Source: Ardenticatenales bacterium | Lineage (GTDB): Bacteria > Chloroflexota > Anaerolineae > Promineifilales > Promineifilaceae | Reading direction: 5' to 3' | Length of the DNA: 64,000 nt | NCBI GenBank assembly: GCA_020634515.1 | Contig: JACKBL010000006.1 | Coordinates: 62,001-126,000, forward strand | In this document: positions 1 through 8,371 of the stretch, one piece after another | Position numbering within the stretch: position 1 is the stretch's first letter | Layout of the letters: each line of letters begins with the position of its first letter | Made by a program: the position numbers and the translations under genes | The notes under the pieces: model-generated | What the model was told of the DNA's origin: nothing | The model's input: only the letters and a program-made list of their open reading frames with translations | Database searches by the model: none

Positions 1-60
1 CACGCCAAATGCGCGGGCGATTTCAATTGTCCGCTCAATTTGCTCTTGTTGGATAGCCAT
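1..60 (-). CDS. N-terminus of a probable nucleotidyltransferase-domain protein (partial)
   Basis: Only the first 20 codons lie in the window, reading leftwards off the edge. The ATG at 60 is preceded on the minus strand by AAGGGTG, a good ribosome binding site, which supports a real start. The peptide (MAIQQEQIERTIEIARAFGV) resembles the opening helix of MNT-type nucleotidyltransferases, where such a helix leads into the FGS motif, but that motif is outside the window. The family call is therefore a weak inference. Confidence 0.4.
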   Translation of the reverse strand, partial: MAIQQEQIERTIEIARAFGV

Positions 61-129
61 ACATCACCCTTGTTGGATAATCCAAGATACACTCGGAATG
101 ACAACGAGCAAGGTGGCAACTTGGGTCAT

Positions 130-489
130 CTAATACGACCCGACGGACGGATCAACTTGCCGCGCATACGCATCAATGCCGCCGGTCAGGTTGAGGACGT
201 TGGTCCACCCTTGCTGCTGTAGCCACGTGGTCACCTGGGCGCTGCGGTTGCCGTGGTGGCAGATGACGACGATTTCCGCCGTTTTGTCGTTGACGACGGA
301 TGCCGGCAATGCCTGAATGCCCAACGCCGCCAGCCGACTGAGCGGGGCCAGTTCCACGCCGTCGCCCAGACTCGCGTAACGGAGTTCCATCGGTTCGCGC
401 ACATCCAGCAGCACGAGCGCGTCGCCTGCCGCGCGCCGCCGCGCCAGTTCAGGGGGAGTAATTTGGGGGATGCGATTGAAAAATCTCAT
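130..489 (-). CDS. Rhodanese-like domain protein (single domain)
   Basis: A 119-residue cytoplasmic protein that is essentially one rhodanese domain, the fold that carries a persulfide on a loop cysteine for sulfur transfer. The N-terminal half holds the family segment LLDVREPMELRYASLG (about residues 28-43), and the active-site loop CHHGNRSAQV (about 76-85) has the catalytic cysteine, so it is probably active rather than a regulatory homologue. The C-terminal segment with NLTGGIDAYA is the usual closing helix motif. No strong ribosome binding site precedes the ATG at 489. Neighbours give no clue to the sulfur donor or acceptor. The domain call is safe; the physiological substrate is unknown. 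Confidence 0.9.
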   Translation of the reverse strand: MRFFNRIPQITPPELARRRAAGDALVLLDVREPMELRYASLGDGVELAPLSRLAALGIQALPASVVNDKTAEIVVICHHGNRSAQVTTWLQQQGWTNVLNLTGGIDAYARQVDPSVGSY

Positions 490-556
490 AATGTGTTAAG
501 TGGGGTGAGGGGGTGGGGGCGAAAGCACGCGCAGACTCGCCGCTCGCCAACGTGCT

Positions 557-931
557 CTAGCCGCGCCAGGCGGCCAGGAGGAGGCAGAGCCAACCGGAGA
601 GGAAGGCCACGCCGCCGATGGGGGTGATGGCGCCCAGCCAGCGGATTCCGGTAAGGCTGAGTGCGTAAAGGGTGCCGGAGAAGATGAGAATGCCGGCAAA
701 AAGCAGCCACCCCGATCCGTTCACCAACCCACCCGGCCAGCGCGTACTCGCCCAGGCCACCCCCAACAGCGCCAGCGCATGAATCATGTGGTAACGAACA
801 GCGGTGTCGTAGATGGCCCCCAGGTCCGGGTTCTTATCAAAATACGGCCCAAGCGCGTGCGAGCCAAACGCCCCGGCGGCCACCGCCAGAAACATCAACC
901 CCGCGCCCAGCATGACAAATGTTTTCTCCAT
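557..931 (-). CDS. DUF423 family small membrane protein
   Basis: About 124 residues with four hydrophobic segments, matching the DUF423 (YgdD-like) family: an N-terminal helix rich in Gly/Ala followed by FGSHALGPYF, then HALALLG and a final SGWLCLLL segment. I start it at the ATG at 931 because AAGGA lies just upstream with good spacing; a longer in-frame start at 952 has no such signal. It is an inner-membrane protein of unknown function; in other bacteria the family is widespread but uncharacterised. An inverted repeat at 961-991 lies just upstream of the start. Confidence 0.88.
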   Translation of the reverse strand: MEKTFVMLGAGLMFLAVAAGAFGSHALGPYFDKNPDLGAIYDTAVRYHMIHALALLGVAWASTRWPGGLVNGSGWLLFAGILIFSGTLYALSLTGIRWLGAITPIGGVAFLSGWLCLLLAAWRG

Positions 932-960
932 GTTTTTCCTTCGCAAAGGCAACTACAAGA

Positions 961-991
961 GATTGGTTCATTCTCAAAGAATGAACCAATC
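961..991. repeat. Short inverted repeat, ATTGGTTCATTCT family
   Basis: Perfect inverted arms of about 15 bases (GATTGGTTCATTCT and its complement) around a one- to two-base centre. Similar units occur at 15141-15171 and, degenerate, at 43474-43506 and 47661. It sits between divergent genes. Confidence 0.85.
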
Positions 992-1228
992 TACGTTTCC
1001 CGGTAGTATAGCCAGAAGCGCGCCGTTGGGCGAGTTGCGCGCAAGCTGAGAAAATCGTGAACCTTTGCCCGGGGCGCTTGATGGCACGTTCGCCGCCCCC
1101 CCATTTGCCATGCTGGTGTTATAATCCCCCCGACCTTTCTGTGGGTGGGGAACGATTCTGCTGTGTCCGCCGCGGCGTGGCAAAGCGTCAGAATGCCGGC
1201 GGTGCAGCAGATGGTTAAGGTGGACTGG

Positions 1229-3472
1229 ATGAAATTGGAGGATGCGAAGTCGCAGCCAATGAAGGAATCAATTACGAATGTCAGGAGTCGCTGGCTCCGC
1301 ATCTTGCTAATGGTAGGCGTCATTGTGGTGCTTGCCGGCATTTTTTCCCCGCGCGATCATGGCCGTGTGGGCATTGCCGCCGCGAAGGCGCAGTTTCTGG
1401 ACGTGAAATCGCTCAATGGGCTGGCGCTGAACCAGTCGTTCGTGTACCAACTGGCGCTGGCGGACACGGGGCTGGCGTCGCTGCTGGCGGGGAAGCAGGT
1501 TGATTTTGTCTCCGCGGTCCGGCTCAGTTATGGTGAAAGTGGCGATTGGCGGGGAGATGGATGCCGGCATTACAACTGCGCCCTCCTCACCCTCTACAAC
1601 TACACCGACGGCGGAACCATCGAAGCCCTCCTCAACCTCGACACCCGTAAACTCCTCGACCAATGGCTCAACCCCACCGCCCGCCCCGGAGCCGGCGAGT
1701 ACACCTTCCAGCGCGCCCTGCAAATCGCCAACAGCGACGCCCGCGTACGCGCCATCCTCGGCGACCTCAGCCAACTGGACATCGCCATGGTTCCCATGTC
1801 CGCCTGGCTGCAAGACGACGCCTGCGCCACCGACTGGTGCCTCGACCTCACCTTCCACGCCCCCGACAAAAGCGGCCGCATCTTCCACGTCTTCGTCAAC
1901 ATGCAGCGCGGCCAGGTCGCCCGCACTTTCTACAGCCGCGCCCGCGCCGACCGCCCCTACCAGCCGCCCCTCAACGACATTCTGGCCGCGCAGGGCAACC
2001 TGTTCGACAACGGTTGCCACGAGCAGTACGGCTGGGACGTCTGCTGGGACATGACGGCGCACGACGGCGTCAACTTCCGCGACGCCACCTACAACGGCGC
2101 GCCCATCTTCTCCAGCATCAAAATCGGCCAGGTGGAAGTCTGGTATCCCAGTTGGCCCGGCGGCTATCGGGACGAAATCGGCTTCCAGGCATCCGTCCCG
2201 CCCAAATTCGGCACGCAGGTGACGGACCTCGGCGATGGCTTTGAGGTGCGCCAGTTGTTCACGGAACCGTTCGACTGGCCCAACTGCATCTGCTGCTACC
2301 GGTACGAGGAGATTATTACGTTCTACGCCGATGGCGGCTTTGAACCCCGCTTCATCTCCCACGGTCCCGGCTGCGACGACCCCTCCACCTACCGCCCCAC
2401 CTGGCGGCTCGACCTGAACCTGGATGGACAGGCGGATGAGCAGGCGTGGCTGTGGCAGGATGGCGACTGGTCGCAGTTGCAAACAGAAACGGAATTTGAC
2501 CTGTATCAAAACACATCTCCGCTGGATGAAAAACTGGCCATTCTCGCCGATGATCTCGCCTACCGCTGGCATCCCACGCGCAATGACCCCTTTGGCGTCG
2601 ATGAGGCGCGCATTTTTGTGCTAAAAGCCAACGCGGGCGAAGGCGAAGGGTCGATCCTCACCGGCGCGGCGAACACCTTCCAGCCGCCCAGCCAATGGTT
2701 GAACGACGAAAGCCTGGTCAATACGCATCCGATTTTCTGGTACGTGCCTATTTTGAAGACGAAGAAGGGCGGTCCCTGGTGGTGCATGCCCGATCCCGCG
2801 CCGGAAACGTCCCCTTGCGAAGCGGTGGTGCGCCTGCAGCCGGGCGGGGCGCTGACGGAGCCGACGATGGAGGAACTGGCCCAGATGCCGCCCACGCCCA
2901 CGCGCGTTGTGCCGCCGACGCCGGCGGCCACGGCCACGCCCACCAAAATCGAAGGTAGCGACGCGCTCACTATCATCAACAATGCCGGCTGCACAAGTTG
3001 CCACCAGATCGGCGACATCGGCGAGGCGCACAAAGTCGGCCCTGATCTGTCCAATATCGGCGTAGACGCGGCCGCCCGCCTTCCCGACTTTTCCGCTGCC
3101 GACTACATTCGCCAGTCCATTCTGGAGCCGAACGCTTTCCTGGCGCCCGTTTGCCCCAACAGTGGTTGCTTGCCGAACATCATGCCCCAGGATTATGGGC
3201 AGCGGCTGACGGAGGACCAACTGCGGACGGTTGTCGCCTTTTTGCTCACGCAGCGCGCGGCTGCTGACGCCGTGTCCACGTCTCTGCCACCAACGCTGCC
3301 GCCCGCCGTGGGACAGGCGACGCCGACGCCTATGCCGGCATCATCCGCGCCGCCATCTTCTTCGGGTAGTGGGCTGCTGCTCCCCGTGGCCCTCACATTA
3401 GGCTTGATCCTGGCCTTGATTGTGCTCCGCCGCCGCGCCGCCGCCCGCCCGCCGACGGAGTCATCTGAGTGA
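1229..3472 (+). CDS. Large membrane-anchored protein with C-terminal cytochrome c domain
   Basis: 747 residues. A short cytoplasmic tail is followed by a signal anchor (WLRILLMVGVIVVLAGIF, about residues 21-38), a long extracytoplasmic region of about 500 residues, a Pro/Thr linker, a single haem c site (CTSCH, about residue 588) and a C-terminal membrane helix followed by an arginine-rich tail (about 710-735). The haem domain ends with the usual MPQDYGQRLTEDQLRTVVAFLL pattern, split here by the Met ligand segment. The middle region contains paired cysteines (NCICCYRYEE) and a WYVPI segment that faintly recall copper amine oxidases, but I cannot confirm that. I chose the ATG at 1229 because AAGGTGG lies six bases upstream; the open frame begins earlier at 1145. 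A TATAAT box lies at 1120-1125. Probably a periplasmic-side redox protein. Confidence 0.75.
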   Translation: MKLEDAKSQPMKESITNVRSRWLRILLMVGVIVVLAGIFSPRDHGRVGIAAAKAQFLDVKSLNGLALNQSFVYQLALADTGLASLLAGKQVDFVSAVRLSYGESGDWRGDGCRHYNCALLTLYNYTDGGTIEALLNLDTRKLLDQWLNPTARPGAGEYTFQRALQIANSDARVRAILGDLSQLDIAMVPMSAWLQDDACATDWCLDLTFHAPDKSGRIFHVFVNMQRGQVARTFYSRARADRPYQPPLNDILAAQGNLFDNGCHEQYGWDVCWDMTAHDGVNFRDATYNGAPIFSSIKIGQVEVWYPSWPGGYRDEIGFQASVPPKFGTQVTDLGDGFEVRQLFTEPFDWPNCICCYRYEEIITFYADGGFEPRFISHGPGCDDPSTYRPTWRLDLNLDGQADEQAWLWQDGDWSQLQTETEFDLYQNTSPLDEKLAILADDLAYRWHPTRNDPFGVDEARIFVLKANAGEGEGSILTGAANTFQPPSQWLNDESLVNTHPIFWYVPILKTKKGGPWWCMPDPAPETSPCEAVVRLQPGGALTEPTMEELAQMPPTPTRVVPPTPAATATPTKIEGSDALTIINNAGCTSCHQIGDIGEAHKVGPDLSNIGVDAAARLPDFSAADYIRQSILEPNAFLAPVCPNSGCLPNIMPQDYGQRLTEDQLRTVVAFLLTQRAAADAVSTSLPPTLPPAVGQATPTPMPASSAPPSSSGSGLLLPVALTLGLILALIVLRRRAAARPPTESSE

Positions 3473-3555
3473 CGTGGTGTTCAAGGTCTATTTCCGCGAC
3501 CATACGGAAAGTGAATCCCGTTTCAGCCCGCGTGGGATAGTAGGCTAATCGTCGC

Positions 3556-3584
3556 TTGACAAAACCAATTTGACGGGCTACCAT
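3556..3584 (+). promoter_or_regulatory. Sigma-70-type promoter for glmS transcript
   Basis: TTGACA at 3556-3561, a 17-base spacer, then TACCAT at 3579-3584. Transcription would begin near 3591, about 60 bases before the ribozyme cleavage site. Confidence 0.7.
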
Positions 3585-3644
3585 CCACGCCAATAGTTGC
3601 CAGAGCGGCCATAGTGCCGGCATTTACAATTGCATAGATGGGCG

Positions 3645-3840
3645 TTCCACAGCGCCAGGCCCCCACAACGGGGGTGACGCGGCGGAGGTTTCTCACCGCG
3701 AGGTGAGATTAAGGCCGGAGTGCAAATGACTCCGGCTGAAAAGCGATTAGATCGGCGGGTGCCTCCCAGGGTGACCACACCTTGACGTCCAGCTCCAGAC
3801 GAAGCCATGCCCCAAAAGACCCCTGGCAGGTCACAGCGGG
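3645..3840 (+). promoter_or_regulatory. glmS ribozyme (glucosamine-6-phosphate-responsive self-cleaving riboswitch)
   Basis: The leader of glmS carries the conserved glmS ribozyme landmarks in order: the cleavage-site context AGCGCC at 3651 (cleavage expected between A3651 and G3652), a GC-rich P2-like hairpin (GCCCCC...GGGGGTGACG), the GCGGCGGAGGTTT segment, and then GGCGGGTGCCTCCC that closes the core pseudoknot, followed by a GGGTGACC...GGTCAC helix matching the P4 region. In known examples glucosamine-6-phosphate acts as cofactor for cleavage, and the cleaved mRNA is degraded, giving feedback on GlmS synthesis. Position 250 bases before glmS and the promoter at 3556 fit this. The 3' boundary is approximate. 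Confidence 0.93.
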
Positions 3841-4092
3841 CGCGGCAGTGGTGGGAGTCGTTTCCCGTTGACGGTTTTCCGTTGACGGTTAGCCCTCCCT
3901 TTTCTCCATTGGGGCGCGACCCATCTCGCACACAATTCAATACAACGGCTCGTGAGCGGACCCATCCGCGGCATTTTGCCCTGGCTCCCGCTTGCGCGCC
4001 CCTATGGGGACGAAGACCCGGCCAGGCCGCCAGGCAGCTTTCTGCTTCCTGCCCGCTGCCTGCCGCCTTCCCCCCTCACGTTGGAGGTCATC
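3841..4092 (+). other. Long untranslated spacer between ribozyme and glmS start
   Basis: About 250 bases with no convincing gene. It includes a direct repeat of CGTTGACGGTTT (near 3868-3896), and ends in the glmS ribosome binding site TTGGAGG at 4081. The open frame continues upstream of 4093 but has no ribosome binding site and no family similarity, so I treat it as leader. Confidence 0.6.
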
Positions 4093-5940
4093 ATGTGTGG
4101 AATTGTTGGCTATGTGGGGCCGCGCCAGGCTCCCGACATTATTCTGGAAGGGCTGCGACGGTTGGAGTATCGCGGGTACGATAGTGCCGGCATTGCCGTT
4201 CTCTCCCAAAATGGCGGCGTCTCCGTGCAGCGAGAAGTAGGCAAACTGCAGAACCTGGCCGCGCTGCTGGAAGATCATCCTCTGACCGGTCATGCCGGCA
4301 TTGGACACACCCGCTGGGCCACCCACGGCGCGCCCAGCCAGCGCAACGCCCACCCGCACACCAGCATGCGCGGGCGCGTCACCCTCGTCCACAACGGCAT
4401 CGTGGAAAACTTCGCCGCCCTGCGCGATGAACTGGAAGCGGAAGGCATCCACTTTCAATCAGAAACGGACACCGAAGTAATCGCCCAGCTTATCGAACGT
4501 CACCTGGAGGCGGGGCAGGACCTGGTTACGGCCACGCGCGGCGCGCTGCGGCAACTCAAAGGGGCCAATGCCGTCGTCGTCATGAGCATAGACACGCCCG
4601 ACGTGCTCATCGCCGCCCGCCTGGGCAACGCCGGCGGCATCACCCTGGGCGTGGGCGCGGATGAGATGTTTATCGCCTCCGACATCCCCGCCATCCTGGA
4701 GCAGACGCGGCAGATGGTCTTCCTGGAGAATCGGCAGATGGCCATCGTGCGCCGCGACCGCTATCAGGTGATAAACGTGGACAGCGGCGACACGGTGAGT
4801 ACGGAACTGCACGCCATCTCCTGGGACCCCGTGAGCGCCATCAAGGGGGAGTACAAGCACTTCATGCAGAAGGAAATCTTCGAACAGCCGCGGGCCATGA
4901 TCGACACGCTACGCGGGCGGGTTGATTTTGAGCAGGGGCGGGTGTCGCTGCCGGAAATGAACCTGACGGCGGAACTGGCGCGGCGGCTGCAGAAGATCAT
5001 CATTGTCGCCTGCGGAACCAGTTACTACGCCGGGTTGGTGGGCAAATACCTGCTGGAATCCATCGCCCGCGTCCCCACGGAAGTGGCCTACGCCTCCGAA
5101 TTTCGCTACTACGACCCGATTGTCGATCCGCACACGGCGGTGCTGTCCATTACCCAATCGGGCGAGACGGCGGACACCCTCGCCGCCAGCGAACTGGCGC
5201 GCCAGCGCGGAGCCATCTCCTGGTCCATCGTCAACGTCATCGGCAGCCAGTCGATGCGCCTGGCGGATGGCTATATCGCCATGCACAGCGGCCCAGAAAT
5301 TGGCGTCGCCAGCACGAAGGCGTTCACGACTTCGCTGGTGGACCAATATCTGCTGGCCTGTGCCCTGGGGCATTTGCGCGGCACGGTCTCCGACGCGCGG
5401 CTGGCGCAACTGGTGGATGACCTGGCGCACCTGCCGGATATGGCGGGACGGGTGCTGGACCGCGACGCCGAATATGAGGCGTTAGCCAACCGCTATCACC
5501 GCCCGGAGCATTTTCTTTTCTTGGGGCGGGGGATCAATTTCCCGATTGCGTTGGAAGGGGCGCTAAAACTGAAGGAAATCAGCTACATCCATGCCGAAGG
5601 GTATGCGGCGGGCGAGATGAAGCATGGGCCGATTGCGTTGATTGATGAGAATATGCCGGTGGTGGCGATTGCCACGCAGGATCAGGTGTACGAGAAGATG
5701 GTGAGCCAGATTGAGCAGGCGAAGGCGCGCGGCGGGCGGGTGATTGCCCTGGCCACGGAGGGGGATGAGGCGATTGGGGATAAGGTGGATGATGTGGTGT
5801 TTGTGCCGGCATCTCCCCCCTCCCTTGCCCCCATCCTCAACGTCATCCCCCTGCAACTGCTCAGCTACCACATCGCCGTCCGCCGCGGCTGCGACGTAGA
5901 CCAGCCGCGCAACCTCGCCAAATCCGTCACCGTGGAGTAA
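4093..5940 (+). CDS. glmS: Glutamine--fructose-6-phosphate aminotransferase (isomerizing)
   Basis: 615 residues, the usual family length. It makes glucosamine-6-phosphate from fructose-6-phosphate and glutamine, the first step to UDP-GlcNAc for peptidoglycan. Start is fixed by Met-Cys (MCGIVGYVG): the cysteine becomes the N-terminal nucleophile of the glutaminase domain, and GGAGG precedes the ATG. Residues 1-225 are the class II glutaminase (RGYDSAG, HTRWATHG, HNGIVEN); two SIS sugar-isomerase domains follow (CGTSYYAG, then LEGALKLKEISY and EGYAAGEMKHGPIAL). The C-terminus RNLAKSVTVE is the family signature. Expression is controlled by the ribozyme upstream. Confidence 0.98.
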   Translation: MCGIVGYVGPRQAPDIILEGLRRLEYRGYDSAGIAVLSQNGGVSVQREVGKLQNLAALLEDHPLTGHAGIGHTRWATHGAPSQRNAHPHTSMRGRVTLVHNGIVENFAALRDELEAEGIHFQSETDTEVIAQLIERHLEAGQDLVTATRGALRQLKGANAVVVMSIDTPDVLIAARLGNAGGITLGVGADEMFIASDIPAILEQTRQMVFLENRQMAIVRRDRYQVINVDSGDTVSTELHAISWDPVSAIKGEYKHFMQKEIFEQPRAMIDTLRGRVDFEQGRVSLPEMNLTAELARRLQKIIIVACGTSYYAGLVGKYLLESIARVPTEVAYASEFRYYDPIVDPHTAVLSITQSGETADTLAASELARQRGAISWSIVNVIGSQSMRLADGYIAMHSGPEIGVASTKAFTTSLVDQYLLACALGHLRGTVSDARLAQLVDDLAHLPDMAGRVLDRDAEYEALANRYHRPEHFLFLGRGINFPIALEGALKLKEISYIHAEGYAAGEMKHGPIALIDENMPVVAIATQDQVYEKMVSQIEQAKARGGRVIALATEGDEAIGDKVDDVVFVPASPPSLAPILNVIPLQLLSYHIAVRRGCDVDQPRNLAKSVTVE

Positions 5941-5970
5941 ACGGCCAATAGCAAATGGGAAACGTAGCTA

Positions 5971-6007
5971 GATTGGACCAATTTCACCGGAGAAAATTGG
6001 TCCAATC
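5971..6007. repeat. Palindromic repeat, ATTGGACCAATT core
   Basis: Arms GATTGGACCAATTT and AAATTGGTCCAATC around a short ACCGGAG centre. Located between the convergent ends of glmS and fumarylacetoacetase, where it could also act as a bidirectional terminator. Confidence 0.85.
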
Positions 6008-6101
6008 GGGCTTAGCCGTTACCGGGAAACGATGAATCGACGCTTTCCCGCGTGAGATCGTCAGTGGCGAGGCCCTTTCATGGGCGAAAGTGCCTCGTCA
6101 C

Positions 6102-7352
6102 TCACCCCGCCAGCGGCGGCAGCAGGCGGGCGCTCACTTCGCCGAAGCCGACGCGATAGCCGTCCCCCTGCGCCCAACCTGTGAGCGTGACGCGATCGCC
6201 GTCTTGCAGGAATTTGCGCGACTCGCCATTGGGCAAGGCGAGCGGCTGACTGCCGCGCCAGGTCAACTCCAGCATGGAGCCGTAGGAATCGGGCGAGGGG
6301 CCGCTGATCGTGCCCGACGCCAGCAGGTCGCCGGGGCGCAAGTTGCAACCCGTGATGGTGTGGTGCGCCAACTGCTGGCACATGTTCCAGTAAAGATAGC
6401 GGAAATTGGAGCGGCAGATGGGGTGCGGCGCGGCCATCTGTTCACTTTGCAGATGCACTTCCAGATGAATGTCGTAGGCCCAGTCGCCCACGCTGCGCAG
6501 GTAGGGCAGCGGTGCGGGGTCCTGTGGTGGCGAGGGCCGGCGGAACGGCTCCAGCGCGTCCAGCGTGACCACCCAGGGGGAGATGGAGGTCGCCAGATTT
6601 TTCGCCAGGAAGGGGCCGAGCGGCTGGTATTCCCATTTTTGGATGTCGCGCGCGCTCCAGTCGTTGACGAGGACGAGGCCGAAGATGTGGTCGGCGGCGT
6701 TTTGCACGGGCACGGGATGCCCCAGATCGTTGCCGGGGCCGATGAAGAAGCCCATCTCCAGTTCAAAATCCATCAAGCGGCTGGGGCCAAAGGTGGGGGC
6801 GGCGTCACCGTCGCGGATGGTTTGTCCGTGGGGGCGGTGGATGTCTATGCCGCCGGGGATGATGGAGCTGGCGCGCCCGTGGTAGGCGACGGGCAGGTGC
6901 AGCCAGTTGGGCATGAGGGCGTTTTCGCGGCCACGGAACATGATGCCCACGTTGGTGGCGTGTTCGCGGGAGGAGTAGAAGTCGGTGTAGTCGCCGATTT
7001 GTGCCGGCATTTCCATCACCACATCCGCCTGCCGCCAAAACAGCTTCGACCGCAATTCCGCGTTATCGCGCAGCGTCGGCGTTTCCGCGTCCAGCAGATG
7101 CCGCAACGTCGCGCGCACCGCCAGCCACGTCTCACGCCCCGCCGCCATGAACGCATTCAGGCTGGGCTGGCTGAAGAAATCCGTCTCCAGCAAGGCGTAA
7201 CGCTCCAACTGCGCCAGGTCCAGCACATCGTCGCCAATCGCCACGCCCACGCGCGGCGGGCCACCGGCGGCGGGCCGAAACACGCCGTAGGGCAGGTTTT
7301 GGATGGGAAAATGGGATTCGGGGGAGACCGGGATGAAGGATTTTGTAGACAT
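6102..7352 (-). CDS. fahA: Fumarylacetoacetase
   Basis: 416 residues. Hydrolyses 4-fumarylacetoacetate to fumarate and acetoacetate, the last step of tyrosine/homogentisate breakdown. Family signatures are clear: an N-terminal small domain (about 1-115), then PVAYHGRASS (catalytic histidine loop), the acidic metal ligands in DFELEMGFF, and NDWSARDIQKWEYQPLGPFL, the strongest FAH hallmark. The ATG at 7352 is chosen from the N-terminal match; the longer frame to 7430 overlaps the upstream gene. It lies 26 bases after the uncharacterised 312-residue gene on the same strand, so the two are probably co-transcribed, downstream of the paa genes. Homogentisate dioxygenase is not in the window. Confidence 0.95.
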   Translation of the reverse strand: MSTKSFIPVSPESHFPIQNLPYGVFRPAAGGPPRVGVAIGDDVLDLAQLERYALLETDFFSQPSLNAFMAAGRETWLAVRATLRHLLDAETPTLRDNAELRSKLFWRQADVVMEMPAQIGDYTDFYSSREHATNVGIMFRGRENALMPNWLHLPVAYHGRASSIIPGGIDIHRPHGQTIRDGDAAPTFGPSRLMDFELEMGFFIGPGNDLGHPVPVQNAADHIFGLVLVNDWSARDIQKWEYQPLGPFLAKNLATSISPWVVTLDALEPFRRPSPPQDPAPLPYLRSVGDWAYDIHLEVHLQSEQMAAPHPICRSNFRYLYWNMCQQLAHHTITGCNLRPGDLLASGTISGPSPDSYGSMLELTWRGSQPLALPNGESRKFLQDGDRVTLTGWAQGDGYRVGFGEVSARLLPPLAG

Positions 7353-7378
7353 AATCAAATGGGTGAATGGGTGAATGG

Positions 7379-8317
7379 TTAAGGGGACAGGTGTTGTTGC
7401 AAGTCCTGGCGGGGTTCGTCGAAGCTGCAACTGCCGTAGGAGATGAGGGTGGCGGCGCGCAGGGCGTCGATCTCCAGGACGGAGGCGGAGAGGTCGCCCC
7501 AGGCGAAGTGAGCGTCGGTGAAGGTGAAGTTGGCGGGGTTTTCGTCGGCCAGGATGGGGGCGATCTCGTCGGCGCGCAGGTGGTAGACGTGGGCGAGGAT
7601 GGCGGCGCCAAACAGGTTGACGAAGCCGTGCATGTGGGTGTTTACGTCCGCGCTGAAGTGGCGGAAGGGGTGGTGCAGGCCGGCGGTGGCTTTAAGGGGA
7701 ATGCCGGCATCTCGACAAGCCACAATCGCCGCCGCCACCTGAGTGACGGCGGGGAACGCATCCGCCGTGACGCCGCCGCAGCGTAGTTTGAAGCCCGCCT
7801 GCGCGCGAAAATGGTTGTTGTGCGTGGCGATGCGCCAGGCCGTGGGGCGCAGGCGGCTCTCCCAGGTGGCATCGAAGGGGATTTCGTAGAAGGGGCGTAG
7901 TCCCGCTTCTTGCAGCGGTGCGCCGACGGCCGTCAACAAACCGGATAGGTCCGCGGCGGCGGGCAGGCGCACTTCGTAGGCGTCGCCGGTCACGCGCGCG
8001 CCATACTGCCGGCGCAGCGCCGCCAGCGCGTCCAGGTCGGCGCGCACGCCGGCGAGGAAATCGTCGCCGCCGCTGCCGAGCAGGGAGAGGGCCAACGGAT
8101 GGTCGGCGTCAAACGGGGCTATCTGGTCGGGTGTTAGCTGACGCAGGCGGGCGGCGGGGAGGATGAAGCGGGCCAGCATCCAGCGGTCGGGATGGCGTAC
8201 GTAGGTGGCGTAGTTGGCGAGGGCTGCGTTGAGGGGGAGGTTGGCGGGAGGGAAAATGCCGGCATAATCAATCAACCCCGCCATAAACGCATACAAACTT
8301 AGATTCACGGACAACAT
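7379..8317 (-). CDS. Conserved protein of unknown function (aromatic catabolism context)
   Basis: 312 residues, soluble, no signal peptide or membrane segment. I do not recognise a characterised family. Visible landmarks are IDYAGIFPPA near the N-terminus, a lysine/cysteine segment GFKLRCGGVTADAFP in the middle (about 190-204), a second lysine/histidine motif PLKATAGLHHPFRH (about 220-235) and a C-terminal SYGSCSFDEP. The spacing of short strand-like motifs carrying lysine and histidine is reminiscent of a TIM-barrel lyase or aldolase, but that is only a guess. It is placed between paaD (54 bases) and fumarylacetoacetase (26 bases) on the same strand, which suggests a role in aromatic-acid or tyrosine breakdown. 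Confidence 0.75.
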   Translation of the reverse strand: MLSVNLSLYAFMAGLIDYAGIFPPANLPLNAALANYATYVRHPDRWMLARFILPAARLRQLTPDQIAPFDADHPLALSLLGSGGDDFLAGVRADLDALAALRRQYGARVTGDAYEVRLPAAADLSGLLTAVGAPLQEAGLRPFYEIPFDATWESRLRPTAWRIATHNNHFRAQAGFKLRCGGVTADAFPAVTQVAAAIVACRDAGIPLKATAGLHHPFRHFSADVNTHMHGFVNLFGAAILAHVYHLRADEIAPILADENPANFTFTDAHFAWGDLSASVLEIDALRAATLISYGSCSFDEPRQDLQQHLSP

Positions 8318-8333
8318 TTGAGAAACCTGAGAA

Positions 8334-8366
8334 ACCGGGTTCTTGGGGAAAACCCGGTTTCTCGCT
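8334..8366. terminator. Hairpin between paaD and the 312-residue gene
   Basis: Arms GAGAAACCGGGTT and AACCCGGTTTCTC with a seven- to eight-base loop. Same AAACCGGGTTT palindrome style recurs in fragments near 63424. It may be a repeat, a processing site or weak terminator inside the operon; there is no long T-run. Confidence 0.55.
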
Positions 8367-8371
8367 CATGC

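Noticed and set aside
1307..2572. 421-residue minus-strand frame across the cytochrome protein
   Set aside because: Antisense shadow with a low-complexity Val/Gly/Ala protein, no family pattern.
6090..7382. 430-residue plus-strand frame over fumarylacetoacetase
   Set aside because: Shadow of a strongly recognised gene on the other strand.
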